From Microbacterium thalli (GTDB lineage: Bacteria > Actinomycetota > Actinomycetes > Actinomycetales > Microbacteriaceae), in contig NZ_JAQZCH010000002.1 in NCBI RefSeq assembly GCF_028737325.1, positions 1,225,719-1,289,718 of the forward strand: a stretch of 64,000 nucleotides of DNA. The letters run 5' to 3'. The position numbers and the translations under genes are program-made. Positions 1 to 9,940 of this stretch are shown here, piece after piece (the stretch's first letter is position 1; each line of letters opens with the position of its first letter). Below the pieces are notes generated by a model. The model searched no databases. It had not been told where the DNA came from and saw only the letters and a program-made list of their open reading frames with translations.

Positions 1-600
1 GGGTGGGGTCGAGGATGCGGGGGCGGCGAGGTCGAGCTCGCCGTCGGCGATGCGGCGGACGACGTCGATCAGCAGGCGGCGCTCGACGGGCTTGATGCGA
101 TCGTGCAGCGACGACTCGTCGTCACCGGGCAGGACCGGCACCCGCTCCTGGGCGAGGATCGGCCCCGTGTCGACGCCGTCGTCGACGACGATGACGCTCG
201 CACCGGTCTGCGCGGCTCCGGCAGCGAGGGCGTCGCGGACGCCGTGGGCACCCGGGAACTCCGGCAGGTAGGCCGGGTGGGTGTTGATGATGCGGGGCGC
301 GAACGCCGCGACGACGGCGGCCGGCAGCAGACGCATCAAGCCGCTGAGGACGATCAGGTCGGGACGCCACGCCGTGAGCTGACGGGCGAGCTCCTCGCCC
401 CACTCCTCGCGTGTCGCGTACTCGCGGTACGGCACCGCGAACGTCGGGATGTTGTAAGCGTCGGCGTGGGCGAGCCCGTCGGCCGGACGGTCGGCACCGA
501 CAACGACGATGCGGGCCGGGAAGTCGGGCTCGGCCGCGGCATCCAGCAGCGCCCGCAGATTGGAGCCGCCACCGGAGATGAGGACCGCGACCGTCAGCAC
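1..600 (-). CDS. purN: Phosphoribosylglycinamide formyltransferase (PurN), 3' end beyond the window
   Basis: PurN transfers a formyl group from 10-formyl-THF to GAR in cytoplasmic purine synthesis. Reading leftward from a GTG at 598-600, the frame begins [20 protein letters not shown], the usual PurN N-terminus. The active-site motif NTHPAYLP follows mid-protein, and [12 protein letters not shown] lies further on, supplying the Asn-His-Asp set of this family. There are 200 sense codons before the window edge and no stop, so the gene is essentially complete but truncated by the window. It lies 4 bases behind perM on the same strand. In mycobacteria perM-purN-purH is the known order, so purH probably lies just outside. 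Confidence 0.93.
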   Translation of the reverse strand, partial: MLTVAVLISGGGSNLRALLDAAAEPDFPARIVVVGADRPADGLAHADAYNIPTFAVPYREYATREEWGEELARQLTAWRPDLIVLSGLMRLLPAAVVAAFAPRIINTHPAYLPEFPGAHGVRDALAAGAAQTGASVIVVDDGVDTGPILAQERVPVLPGDDESSLHDRIKPVERRLLIDVVRRIADGELDLAAPASSTPP

Positions 601-604
601 CGTC

Positions 605-1891
605 CTACTCTACCCACGGCGCATCGGCGTCCCGAGCCCCCGCGCGTTCGCGGTCACGGTCGTCGGCTTCGACGTCATCGGTCGACCGCGACGCACGCGG
701 GCCGAGCAGCGCGATCGCCGCCCCCACGCCGATCTCGAGGGCGAAGGCGAGACCGACCGCACCGGCGGCCGGACCCACCTGCGTCAACCGATCGGGACCG
801 AGCGCGCCGGAGGCGAGCGCCGAGAGCGACGCCGCGACGAGCCCGCTGGTCACGACCAGGCCGGCGAGAGCGGCGAGCCGCGGTCCGAACGGCTCGGCGG
901 CGAGAGGCGAGGCCGGAGCGGGCAGACGGCGTCGCGCCGCCAGCCCCGCGACGAAGCCGACCGCGACGAAGAGCAGGGCGAGCAGCAGGGCGAAGGACGG
1001 CGTCGCGGGCGGGATCGCGGCGAGGACCGGGATGCTCGGGATGACGCCGAGCTGCGTCCCGGATGCCGCGACGGTCGACCCCGCACCGACGACGAACCCC
1101 GGCCCGGCGGCGAAGGCCGCGCCCCAGACGATGAGGGTGGGCAGGTAGGCCAACTGCGCGATGGTGAACGCCGTCGCGCCGAGCGCGTCGACGTTGGCCG
1201 CCTGGAAGAGCGAGATGATGGCGCCGCCGCGGGCGAGCACCGCGACGCCCACCAGCAGCGCGCCGACCGCCGCGAACCCGAGGGCGCTGATGGCGAGGGC
1301 GCGACCGGCTGCCGACACCGCGGCGGCGTATCCGCTGCGGTCGAGACGGACGAAGAGGGAGTCGACCGGTCCGTCGTCGCCGTCGCGCCACGCTCGTACC
1401 AGCGCGCCGATGAGGGCCGGCACCGCGAAGACGAGCACCGGGAAGAGCACCGCCTGCCAGGGCATCACCGCGGCGAACGGGGTGCGGGCGGTCGTCGCGA
1501 GCACAGCCGACAGCGCGGCGACGGTGATGGCTCCGACGGCGACGCCCGTGAACCCCGCTCCCGACGCGGCGGCCCGGCCGCCCGAACGCGCGGCGAACAT
1601 CGCGATGAGGCCCGCGACGGCGAGCGGAGCGAGCGAGAGGGGCATCGTGACGGCGTCGGGCGCGATGCCCGTGGCCACCGTGTACTCCTGCGGCAGCGTG
1701 ATCTCGAGCGGGACGAGGTTGCCGAACTGCCAGAGGCGCACGGCAGCCGGCCACAGCGCGGACCAGTCCGCTCCCGCCCCGAAGGCGACGGCCCACAGCA
1801 CGGTGAGCGGAGCGAGCGCGGCGACAACGCCGACGGCCACCGCGACGAGGGCGTCGACGGCGGAGAGGAGGGCGACAAGCAGGCGATTCAT
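605..1891 (-). CDS. perM: PerM-like integral membrane protein (DUF6350 family)
   Basis: This is a 428-residue, very hydrophobic protein with many predicted membrane helices rich in Ala, Val and Leu. Its C-terminal tail is short, charged and Asp/Arg-rich. Position directly upstream of purN matches mycobacterial PerM (Rv0955), a cell-division-associated membrane protein known in literature as DUF6350. Function here is inferred from family and synteny; no catalytic motif is visible. The ATG at 1891 lies 9 bases after a TAnnnT -10 box (TAGGGT, 1906-1901), so the transcript may be nearly leaderless. Only 4 bases separate its stop from purN, so the two are probably one operon. Confidence 0.85.
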   Translation of the reverse strand: MNRLLVALLSAVDALVAVAVGVVAALAPLTVLWAVAFGAGADWSALWPAAVRLWQFGNLVPLEITLPQEYTVATGIAPDAVTMPLSLAPLAVAGLIAMFAARSGGRAAASGAGFTGVAVGAITVAALSAVLATTARTPFAAVMPWQAVLFPVLVFAVPALIGALVRAWRDGDDGPVDSLFVRLDRSGYAAAVSAAGRALAISALGFAAVGALLVGVAVLARGGAIISLFQAANVDALGATAFTIAQLAYLPTLIVWGAAFAAGPGFVVGAGSTVAASGTQLGVIPSIPVLAAIPPATPSFALLLALLFVAVGFVAGLAARRRLPAPASPLAAEPFGPRLAALAGLVVTSGLVAASLSALASGALGPDRLTQVGPAAGAVGLAFALEIGVGAAIALLGPRASRSTDDVEADDRDRERAGARDADAPWVE

Positions 1892-1971
1892 GCCTGATCG
1901 ACCCTACCCAGCGAGCCTGTGCGTGTCGGACGGGACGCGCGCGGGGCGCTACCGTCTTCTCGGAGGATTTT

Positions 1972-3408
1972 GTGAACACTACGCACGACCGCGCGCCGCA
2001 GGGTGCCATCGACCGCTTCTTCGACATCAGCCGTCGCGGCTCGACCATCGGCACCGAGGTGCGGGGAGGTCTCGTCACCTTCGTGACGATGGCCTACATC
2101 GTCATCCTGAACCCGATCATCCTGTCGGGTAAGCCCGACGTGGACGGCACGACGCTCGGGTTCGCCGCCGTCAGCGCGGCGACGGCCCTGACCGCCGGTG
2201 TCATGACGATCCTGTTCGGCCTCATCACCCGCCTGCCCTTCGCCTTCGCGGCCGGCCTCGGCATCAACGCCTTCGTCGCGTTCGGCGTCGTCGGCGAGGT
2301 CACGTGGGCCGAGGCGATGGCGCTGGTCATGATCAACGGCGTCATCATCGTGCTGCTGGCGGCCACGGGCCTGCGCAAGCTGATCTTCGACGCCGTGCCG
2401 GTGCAGCTCAAGCTCGCGATCACCGTCGCCATCGGCTTCTTCATCGCCTTCATCGGCTTCGTCAACTCCGGCTTCGTCACCGCCACCGGCCAGGCCTCGC
2501 CCCCGGTGGGCCTCGGCGTGGGCGGATCGGTCGCCTCGGTGCCGACCCTCATGTTCGTCATCACCCTGCTGCTGACCGGCATCCTCGTCGCGCGCAAGGT
2601 CAAGGGCGGCATGCTCATCGGCATCGTCGCCGGCACCGTGCTGTCGGTCGTCGTCGAGGCGATCTGGCACCTCGGCCCGGCGACCGACAACGCCGGCGGC
2701 TGGGGCCTGACGGTGCCCGCGCTCACCGGATCGCCGGTGAGCGTCCCCGACCTCAGCCTCATCGGCGCCGTGGACTTCGGCTTCGACCTCGGCAAGGTCA
2801 GCATCGTGACGCTCGTCATGCTGGTGTTCACGCTCGTCTTCTCGAACTTCTTCGACGCGATGGGCACGATGACGGGCCTTGCGAAAGAGGCGAACCTCGC
2901 CGACGAGAAGGGCGACTTCCCGCGCATCAAGTCGGCCCTGATCGTCGAGGGCGTCGGCGCGATCGCCGGCGGTGCGACGAGCTCGTCGTCGGCCACCGTC
3001 TTCGTCGAGTCGGGATCGGGCATCGGAGAGGGCGCCCGCACGGGCCTCGCCAACGTCGTGACCGGTCTGGTGTTCCTGCTGGCGATGTTCTTCACGCCGC
3101 TGACGTCCATCGTCCCGACCGAGGTCGCCGCCGCGGCGCTCGTCATCGTCGGTGCGATGATGCTGTCGCAGATCGCGCACATCGACCTGACCGACTTCCG
3201 CGTGCTGCTGCCGGTCTTCCTCACCGCGACCGTCATGCCGCTGACCTACTCGATCGCCAACGGCATCGGCGCGGGCTTCATCGCCTGGGTGCTCGTGAAC
3301 GCGCTGTCGGGCCGGGCGAAGCAGATCAGCCCGCTGCTGTGGGTCGTCGCGGCCGGCTTCGTGGTGTTCTTCGCGCGCGGTCCGCTCGAGGCGCTGCTGG
3401 GCGTCTGA
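1972..3408 (+). CDS. NCS2-family purine permease (AzgA/GhxP-like)
   Basis: This 478-residue protein is probably a proton symporter for hypoxanthine, guanine or adenine in the cytoplasmic membrane. It opens with FFDISRRGSTIGTEVRGGLVTF, then has about 12-14 membrane helices. The conserved signatures include GLGINAFVAF in the first third, NFFDAMGTMTGLAKEA near residue 290 and SSSSATVFVESGSGIGEGAR just after it, all typical of the AzgA branch of NCS2. The GTG start at 1972 is preceded by a strong GGAGG at 1962-1966. A TACCGT -10 candidate lies at 1950-1955. It diverges from perM-purN, which suits purine salvage beside purine synthesis. The exact substrate cannot be read from sequence. Confidence 0.92.
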   Translation: MNTTHDRAPQGAIDRFFDISRRGSTIGTEVRGGLVTFVTMAYIVILNPIILSGKPDVDGTTLGFAAVSAATALTAGVMTILFGLITRLPFAFAAGLGINAFVAFGVVGEVTWAEAMALVMINGVIIVLLAATGLRKLIFDAVPVQLKLAITVAIGFFIAFIGFVNSGFVTATGQASPPVGLGVGGSVASVPTLMFVITLLLTGILVARKVKGGMLIGIVAGTVLSVVVEAIWHLGPATDNAGGWGLTVPALTGSPVSVPDLSLIGAVDFGFDLGKVSIVTLVMLVFTLVFSNFFDAMGTMTGLAKEANLADEKGDFPRIKSALIVEGVGAIAGGATSSSSATVFVESGSGIGEGARTGLANVVTGLVFLLAMFFTPLTSIVPTEVAAAALVIVGAMMLSQIAHIDLTDFRVLLPVFLTATVMPLTYSIANGIGAGFIAWVLVNALSGRAKQISPLLWVVAAGFVVFFARGPLEALLGV

Positions 3409-3434
3409 CGCCGCCCGCGCAGCTCCCGATACAG

Positions 3435-3468
3435 CGGAGGGGCGGATGCCGCAGCATCCGCCCCTCCG
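3435..3468. terminator. Bidirectional hairpin between the purine permease and sucD
   Basis: A perfect 15-bp stem (3435-3449 with 3454-3468) closes a four-base CGCA loop. It sits between two convergent genes, 27 bases after the permease stop and 17 bases before the sucD stop. There is no clear T-run on either strand, as is common for actinobacterial terminators. Confidence 0.8.
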
Positions 3469-3484
3469 TCGTGTCCGGGAAGCG

Positions 3485-4387
<903 letters not shown>

Positions 4388-4414
4388 GTCGTTGGTCCTT
4401 TTCGCGTCCGGGGC

Positions 4415-5581
4415 TCAGGCGTTGGCCAGCTCGGCGGCCTTGTCGGCGCCCTCGTCCATACCGGCGGCGAGCGTGACGAGCGGGTGGTTCGCGTCGGCGA
4501 GGATCGCGCGGCCCTCGTCGACCTGGTTGCCGTCGAGGCGCACGACGAGCGGCTTCGTGGCCGAGTCGCCGAGGATCTCGAGCGCCTTGACGATGCCCTC
4601 CGCGACGGCAACGCACGACGTGATGCCGCCGAAGACGTTGACGAAGACGCTCTTGACCTGCTCGTCGCCGAGGATGACGTCCAGGCCCGAGGCCATGACC
4701 TGCGCGTTCGCCCCACCGCCGATGTCGAGGAAGTTGGCGGGCTTGACGCCGCCGTGCTTCTCACCCGCGTAGGCAACGACGTCGAGCGTCGACATGACCA
4801 GTCCCGCACCGTTGCCGATGACGCCGACCTGGCCGTCGAGCTTGACGTAGTTCAGACCGGATGCCTTGGCCTTGGCCTCGAGCGGATCGGCGGCGCCCTT
4901 GTCCTCGAGCTCCTCGTGCTCGGGGTGACGCACCTCGCTGGCGTTCTCGTCGAGCGAGACCTTGCCGTCGAGCGCGACGATGTCGCCGGCGCCGGTGCGG
5001 ACGAGGGGGTTCACCTCGACGAGGGTGGCGCCCTCGCCGGTGTAGACGGCGTAGAGCTTGACGAACACGTCCGAGACCTTCTCGACGAGGTCGTCGGGGA
5101 AGTTCGCCGCACGGGCGATCTCGACGGCCTTCGCCTTGTCGATGCCCTGCAGCGGGTCGACCTCGACGCGCGCGAGCGCCTCGGGACGCTCGACGGCGAG
5201 CTCTTCGATCTCCATGCCGCCCTCGACCGAGCACAGGCTCAGGTAGGAGCGGTTGGCGCGGTCGAGCAGCACCGAGAAGTAGAACTCCTCGGCGATGTCG
5301 GCGCCCTGGGCGACCATGACGCGCTGGACGACGTGACCCTTGATGTCGAGGCCCAGGATGGCCTCGGCAGCGGCGTAAGCCTCGTCGGGGGTCTTGGCGA
5401 CCTTGACGCCGCCGGCCTTGCCGCGGCCTCCGGTCTTGACCTGAGCCTTGACGACCACGACACCGCCGATCTTCTCGGCAGCCGCCTTCGCCTCCTCAGG
5501 GGTGTCGGCGATGATGCCGGCGAGTACCGGCACCTCGTACTTCTCGAACAGGTCTCGGGCCTGGTACTCGTAAAGATCCAC
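4415..5581 (-). CDS. sucC: Succinyl-CoA synthetase beta subunit
   Basis: This is the nucleotide-binding ATP-grasp subunit of succinyl-CoA synthetase, 388 residues. It starts [20 protein letters not shown] with GTG at 5581, preceded by AAGGA at about 5589-5593. ATP-grasp features include [16 protein letters not shown] near residue 45. The C-terminal CoA-ligase domain includes [18 protein letters not shown] and [19 protein letters not shown]. Longer in-frame readings upstream lack a ribosome site and run into the response-regulator gene, so the GTG is preferred. A perfect palindrome lies 43 bases upstream. Confidence 0.97.
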   Translation of the reverse strand: MDLYEYQARDLFEKYEVPVLAGIIADTPEEAKAAAEKIGGVVVVKAQVKTGGRGKAGGVKVAKTPDEAYAAAEAILGLDIKGHVVQRVMVAQGADIAEEFYFSVLLDRANRSYLSLCSVEGGMEIEELAVERPEALARVEVDPLQGIDKAKAVEIARAANFPDDLVEKVSDVFVKLYAVYTGEGATLVEVNPLVRTGAGDIVALDGKVSLDENASEVRHPEHEELEDKGAADPLEAKAKASGLNYVKLDGQVGVIGNGAGLVMSTLDVVAYAGEKHGGVKPANFLDIGGGANAQVMASGLDVILGDEQVKSVFVNVFGGITSCVAVAEGIVKALEILGDSATKPLVVRLDGNQVDEGRAILADANHPLVTLAAGMDEGADKAAELANA

Positions 5582-5623
5582 TGCAATCCTTCGCTGGGCG
5601 ACGGTGGGTGAGGGGCGGGAACA

Positions 5624-5639
5624 ATCTCGATGTCGAGAT
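5624..5639. promoter_or_regulatory. Perfect 7-2-7 palindrome in the sucCD leader
   Basis: ATCTCGA-TG-TCGAGAT is a perfect inverted repeat between a possible -10 (TAGGCT on the minus strand, 5660-5655) and the sucC start at 5581. A repressor bound here would sit just downstream of the inferred transcription start. Palindromes of this form are typical of MarR-family operators; the regulator is not identified. Confidence 0.55.
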
Positions 5640-5714
5640 ATCGCCCGATCGGAAAGCCTACTACCCGCGCCTGACGGGCCCGTGCCCGGATCCCGCCGGA
5701 TGGAGGGGTCCGGA

Positions 5715-6317
5715 TCAGATCCAGCCGCGCTCGCGCGCCATGATCGCCGCCTGCTGCCGCGTCGCCAGGCCGAGCTTGCCGAGCACCGACGAGACGTGGT
5801 TGCGCACGGTCCCGGCCGACAGGTGCAGGGATGCCGCGATCTCGGCGATCGTCTCCCCGCGGGCGCCGGCGCGCAGCACGTCGAGCTCGCGGTCGGTGAG
5901 GGGGCTGCGCTCATCGCTCAGCGCGTCGGCGGCGATCTCGGGGTCGACGTAGCGCCGTCCCGCCGCGACTTCGCGGATGACGGCGGCGACGTCGTCGGCG
6001 CGGCGGGACTTCGGCACGAAGCCGTCCACTCCCGCGCTCAGCGCGCGGCGCAGGACCCCGGGCCGGGCGTGCCGCGTGACGACGACGCACCGCGACGCCA
6101 CGCGCTGGCGGATGCGGGCGGCCGCCTCGACCCCGTCGATGCCCGGCATCTCGAGGTCGAGCAGGCAGACGTCCGGGCGCAGGGCGAGGGCCTGCTCCAC
6201 CGCGCTCTCGCCGTCCCGGCACTCGGCGATGACGTCGAGGTCCTCTTCGAGCCGCAGCAGCGCCGCGAGGGCCGAGCGGATCATGTCCTCGTCGTCGGCG
6301 ATCAGCACCCGGATCAT
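5715..6317 (-). CDS. NarL/LuxR-family response regulator
   Basis: This 200-residue protein has an N-terminal receiver domain. It opens [20 protein letters not shown], with the phospho-acceptor Asp in [18 protein letters not shown] and a Lys in [13 protein letters not shown]-terminal LuxR helix-turn-helix follows ([20 protein letters not shown], then [18 protein letters not shown]). Architecture and partner resemble DesR/LiaR-type regulators. The ATG at 6317 overlaps the upstream kinase stop by 4 bases, so the pair is translationally coupled. Its own target may include the palindrome before the kinase gene. Confidence 0.93.
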   Translation of the reverse strand: MIRVLIADDEDMIRSALAALLRLEEDLDVIAECRDGESAVEQALALRPDVCLLDLEMPGIDGVEAAARIRQRVASRCVVVTRHARPGVLRRALSAGVDGFVPKSRRADDVAAVIREVAAGRRYVDPEIAADALSDERSPLTDRELDVLRAGARGETIAEIAASLHLSAGTVRNHVSSVLGKLGLATRQQAAIMARERGWI

Positions 6318-7573
6318 CGCGGCATCCCCTCGGCGGTGGTGTCCGCGGATGCGCCGCCGTCGCGCGCCGGAGCCGCGGGGACGGTCACGACCACGGTGAA
6401 GCGGTCGGGGTCGCGGCGGGTCGTGAGGTTGCCGCCGACGGCGCCGATGCGGTGGGCGATGCCCTCGAGACCGGCTCCGGAGCCGAGCGCCGACTCCGCG
6501 CCGCGGTCGTTGGCGACGCTCATCCGCCAGAATCCGCCGTCCCGCCCCAGGCTCAGCTCGGCCCACGTCCCGCCGCCGTGCTTGAGCACGTTCGTCGTGC
6601 ACTCGCGCACGACGGGACCGAGGATGTCGGCGGGCGCGAGCACCGCGTCGGCGGCGACGTCCAGGCGCACGCGCAGTCCCGCGGCGCGCAGCAGGTCGGC
6701 GGCGTTGGCGAGCTCGTCGGGCAGGGGCACACCGCGGAACCTCCCGGCGAGCTCGCGCGTGCCGGTCCGCGCCGCGTCGACGGATGCCCGGGCGAGGCGG
6801 ATCTGCTCGGCCGCGGCATCCGGATCGCGCGGAAGCATGCGCTCGGCCAGCTCGAGCTGCAGCGCGATCACCTGCAGGTGATGGCCCTGCAGGTCGTGCA
6901 GCTCGCCGGCGAGGCGTAAGCGTTCCTGCGTCGCCGCGAGACGGGACTCGACGGCGCGGGCGCGGTTGAGTTCGAGCACCACGTCCCACGACCACAGCGA
7001 CAGCGCGATCGCGCCCGGCAGGGCGATGCTGAAGGTCGCGAGCGCGAACCCCATGGAAGCGCCCCCGGGCACGGCCGCGTCGAGCCGCGCCCGCTCGGCG
7101 AACCAGAGCACGACGAGGGCGATCTCGACGAGCACGACGCCCCGCCAGCGCACGCCCGGCCCCCAGCGCACGAGGCACAGCACGGTCGCCAGCACCGCGG
7201 CGCCGAAGAGGAACGACATCGTCGTGACGCTCAGCACGACCGACCCGACGATCCCGAGGGCCACGGGCCACGATGCGAAACGGCGCAGGCGGGGCACGCG
7301 GTCGGCGTCGCTGACGTCGCCGTCTCGCCGATAGCGCGCGAGCAGCACGATCGTCGCGACGAGCACCACGGCGGCGCCCACGGCGTAACCCGCCGCGAGC
7401 AGCGGCTGGTCGAGGCGCCGGGTCATCACGAGCACCCACAGACCCCAGACGGCGAGGGCGGATGCCGTGAAGAAGACGATCGAGACGGCGATGTACCACG
7501 AGGTGGCCACGACCTCGCGGGCGAGCACGGCGGGGCTCGACACCGACGCGGGGCGGGGCTCGGGGTTGTTCAC
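6314..7573 (-). CDS. DesK/NarL-type sensor histidine kinase
   Basis: This is a 419-residue membrane sensor. The N-terminal half has about six hydrophobic segments. The dimerisation/phospho-acceptor segment is RLRLAGELHDLQGHHLQVIA (HisKA_3 type, His of ELHD), and a HATPase follows with ECTTNVLKHGGG (N-box) and SGAGLEGIAHRIGAVGG (G-box). The stimulus cannot be read; DesK-like kinases commonly sense membrane state. The GTG start at 7573 lies 6 bases after a TACTCT -10 (7585-7580), so the mRNA is probably leaderless. The response regulator overlaps its end. Confidence 0.92.
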   Translation of the reverse strand: MNNPEPRPASVSSPAVLAREVVATSWYIAVSIVFFTASALAVWGLWVLVMTRRLDQPLLAAGYAVGAAVVLVATIVLLARYRRDGDVSDADRVPRLRRFASWPVALGIVGSVVLSVTTMSFLFGAAVLATVLCLVRWGPGVRWRGVVLVEIALVVLWFAERARLDAAVPGGASMGFALATFSIALPGAIALSLWSWDVVLELNRARAVESRLAATQERLRLAGELHDLQGHHLQVIALQLELAERMLPRDPDAAAEQIRLARASVDAARTGTRELAGRFRGVPLPDELANAADLLRAAGLRVRLDVAADAVLAPADILGPVVRECTTNVLKHGGGTWAELSLGRDGGFWRMSVANDRGAESALGSGAGLEGIAHRIGAVGGNLTTRRDPDRFTVVVTVPAAPARDGGASADTTAEGMPR

Positions 7574-7579
7574 GCCGCC

Positions 7580-7605
7580 AGAGTACGGCCATGACGTTTG
7601 TCATG
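7580..7605 (-). promoter_or_regulatory. Leaderless promoter with palindromic operator for the sensor-kinase operon
   Basis: CATGAC-GTTT-GTCATG (7590-7605) is a perfect 6-4-6 inverted repeat just upstream of the -10 TACTCT (7585-7580). It therefore overlaps the -35 region of the kinase-regulator operon. Autoregulation by the adjacent NarL-type regulator is a reasonable inference. Confidence 0.5.
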
Positions 7606-7684
7606 CCCCGGCCCGCGGAAGCTCCCGTCCACGGGTGACGTCGCGACACTGCCGCGAGCCGCGCCCCGGCGCTGGGATGGAGTC

Positions 7685-8185
7685 ATGTCCAATCCCTTCT
7701 CCGACCTCGTCCTCGGCTTCCAAGACCTCGTCACGCAGATGCCCGACCTTCTCCGCCCCGTGATCGTCGCCCTCGCCGGCGCCGTCCCCTTCATCGAGGG
7801 CGAGGGCGCCGCCGCGATCGGCATCGTCGGCGGCATTCATCCGGCCGTCGCCGCCGTCGCCGGCGCGATCGGCAACTTCCTGTGCGTCGCGGTCGTCGTG
7901 CTCGTGGCCTCGCGCGTGCGCACCGCCGTGACCACCCGCGGCGGCGCCGCCGAGAAGCCGAAGTCCGCGCGCAACGAGAAGTTCCAGAAGGCCTACCACC
8001 GGTACGGCACACCCGGAGTGAGCCTGCTCGGACCGCTACTGCTGCCCACGCAGTTCACCGCGGCGGCGCTGACGGCGACCGGGGTGCCGCCGCGTCGCGT
8101 GCTCGCGTGGCAGGGCGCGGCGATCGTCCTGTGGACGACCCTCATCACCCTATTCATCACGGGTGTGCTCTACATCGCCCTCTGA
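7685..8185 (+). CDS. Small-multidrug-export family membrane protein (PF06695-like)
   Basis: This 166-residue membrane protein has about four or five hydrophobic segments. The segment AGAVPFIEGEGAAAIGIVGG (around residues 35-55), a cytoplasmic basic stretch EKPKSARNEKFQKAYHRYGT and the loop SLLGPLLLPTQFTAAALTAT match proteins annotated as small multidrug export proteins. That annotation is historical and the substrate is unproven. ATG at 7685 gives the natural MSNPFSDLVLG start; longer in-frame readings overlap the divergent kinase promoter. No partner gene is apparent. Confidence 0.75.
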   Translation: MSNPFSDLVLGFQDLVTQMPDLLRPVIVALAGAVPFIEGEGAAAIGIVGGIHPAVAAVAGAIGNFLCVAVVVLVASRVRTAVTTRGGAAEKPKSARNEKFQKAYHRYGTPGVSLLGPLLLPTQFTAAALTATGVPPRRVLAWQGAAIVLWTTLITLFITGVLYIAL

Positions 8186-8242
8186 GCGCAACCCCCGCGC
8201 CGTATTCGGCGGCCGGCATGCCACGGGATGCAGGATGGGTGC

Positions 8243-9934
8243 ATGAGCGCGCTCGAGTCCCGCCCGTGGCTGTCGGCCTATGCCGACGGTGTCCCCGCCG
8301 AGATCGACGAGGTGACCCAGACCCTGCCCGAGATGATCGCCGCGAGCGTCTCCGAGCATGGTCCGCGCGTCGCCCTCGAGTTCTTCGGTGCCACCACGAC
8401 CTACCGCGAGCTCGGCGAGAGCATCGACCGAGCCGCCGAGGGGCTGCGCCGGATCGGCGTGGCCCCCGGCGACCGCGTCGCGATCGTGCTGCCGAACTGC
8501 CCGCAGCACGTCGTCGCCTTCTACGCGGCGCTGCGGCTGGGCGCGATCGTCGTCGAGCACAACCCGCTCTACACGGCACGCGAGCTGCGTCACCAGTTCG
8601 AAGACCACGGCGCCCGCTTCGCGATCGTCTGGGACAAGATCGTCGACACGATCGCCGATTTCCCCACCGATCTGCGGGTCGAGCGCATCATCAGCGTCGA
8701 CGTCACCGAGGCGCTGCCCCGCGGCAAGCGGATGCTGCTGCGTCTGCCGATCGCGAAGGCCCGCGCCTCGCGTGCGCAGCTGACGGCGAAGCCCCGCACG
8801 AAGGACGCCCTGCCCTGGTCGAAGCTGCTCGACCGGCGCCGCATCTCCGACCGTGTCGCCGGTCCGAGCCTCGACGACACCGCGTTGCTGCAGTACACCA
8901 GCGGCACGACGGGGCTGCCCAAGGGTGCCGTCCTGACGCATCGCAACCTGCGCGCGAACGCGATGCAGGGGCGGGCGTGGGTGCCCGGTCTGACCCCGGG
9001 CGACGAGACCTTCTACGGTGTGCTGCCGCTGTTCCACGCCTACGGCATGACGCTGTGCCTGACGTTCGCGATGAGCATCGGGGCCAAGCTCGTGCTGTTC
9101 CCGAAGTTCGACGTCGGCCTGCTCGCCGATGCCGCCCGCACGAGCCCGCCGACCTTCCTGCCGGCCGTGCCGCCGATCTACGACCAGCTCGCCCGGGCTG
9201 CCGCGCGCGGCACGATCGACCTGTCCCGCACCCGGTTCGCGATCTCGGGTGCGATGAGCCTGCCCGTTGCGACGGTCGCGCGCTGGGAGGAGGCCACCGG
9301 CGGCCTGCTCGTCGAGGGCTACGGGATGACGGAGTCCTCGCCCGTCGCGCTCGGCAACCCCATCGGACCGTCGCGGCGCCCGGGTACGGTCGGCGTGCCG
9401 TTCCCGAGCACCGAGATCCGCGTCGTCGATCCCGACGACCCCTCCGTCGACCGCGGACCGGGTGAGGAGGGCGAGCTGCTGCTGCGCGGTCCCCAGGTCT
9501 TCTCGGGCTACTGGCGACGACCGACCGAGACGGCCGACGTGCTGCTTCCGGACGGTTGGCTGCGCACGGGCGACATCGCGGTGGTCTCCCCCGACGGATT
9601 CGTCACGATCGTGGATCGCCTCAAGGAGCTCATCATCACCGGCGGCTTCAACGTCTCGCCGAGCGAGGTCGAGGACACCCTTCACGCCCACCCGGATGTC
9701 GAGGGTGCGGCCGTCGTGGCCGCTCCGCGCAGCTCGGGCGGCGAGGAGGTCGTCGCCGCCGTCGTGCTGCGCGATGGCGCCGAGCTCGACGTCGAAGGCC
9801 TGCGCGACTTCTGTCGCACGCGTCTCGCCGCGTACAAGGTGCCGCGCCGGATCGTCGCCGTCGACGAGCTGCCGCGCTCGCTCATCGGCAAGGTGCTGCG
9901 CCGCCAGGTGCGCGAGCAGCTGCTCGCCGACTGA
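8243..9934 (+). CDS. AMP-forming long-chain/aryl acyl-CoA ligase
   Basis: An ANL-superfamily enzyme that adenylates a carboxylate and makes the CoA thioester, 563 residues from ATG 8243. The P-loop is LLQYTSGTTGLPKGAVLTH, the aromatic/adenine motif is EGYGMTESSPVA, the hinge is GWLRTGDIA, followed by VDRLKELIITGGFNVSPSEV, and the C-terminal catalytic Lys is in SLIGKVLRRQVRE. The family includes FadD and 4-coumarate:CoA ligases; the acyl substrate cannot be assigned. An alternative in-frame ATG at 8228 adds five residues. Beside it lie an oxidoreductase and, further on, an acyl-CoA dehydrogenase, hinting at acyl catabolism. Confidence 0.93.
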   Translation: MSALESRPWLSAYADGVPAEIDEVTQTLPEMIAASVSEHGPRVALEFFGATTTYRELGESIDRAAEGLRRIGVAPGDRVAIVLPNCPQHVVAFYAALRLGAIVVEHNPLYTARELRHQFEDHGARFAIVWDKIVDTIADFPTDLRVERIISVDVTEALPRGKRMLLRLPIAKARASRAQLTAKPRTKDALPWSKLLDRRRISDRVAGPSLDDTALLQYTSGTTGLPKGAVLTHRNLRANAMQGRAWVPGLTPGDETFYGVLPLFHAYGMTLCLTFAMSIGAKLVLFPKFDVGLLADAARTSPPTFLPAVPPIYDQLARAAARGTIDLSRTRFAISGAMSLPVATVARWEEATGGLLVEGYGMTESSPVALGNPIGPSRRPGTVGVPFPSTEIRVVDPDDPSVDRGPGEEGELLLRGPQVFSGYWRRPTETADVLLPDGWLRTGDIAVVSPDGFVTIVDRLKELIITGGFNVSPSEVEDTLHAHPDVEGAAVVAAPRSSGGEEVVAAVVLRDGAELDVEGLRDFCRTRLAAYKVPRRIVAVDELPRSLIGKVLRRQVREQLLAD

Positions 9935-9940
9935 TCCGGA

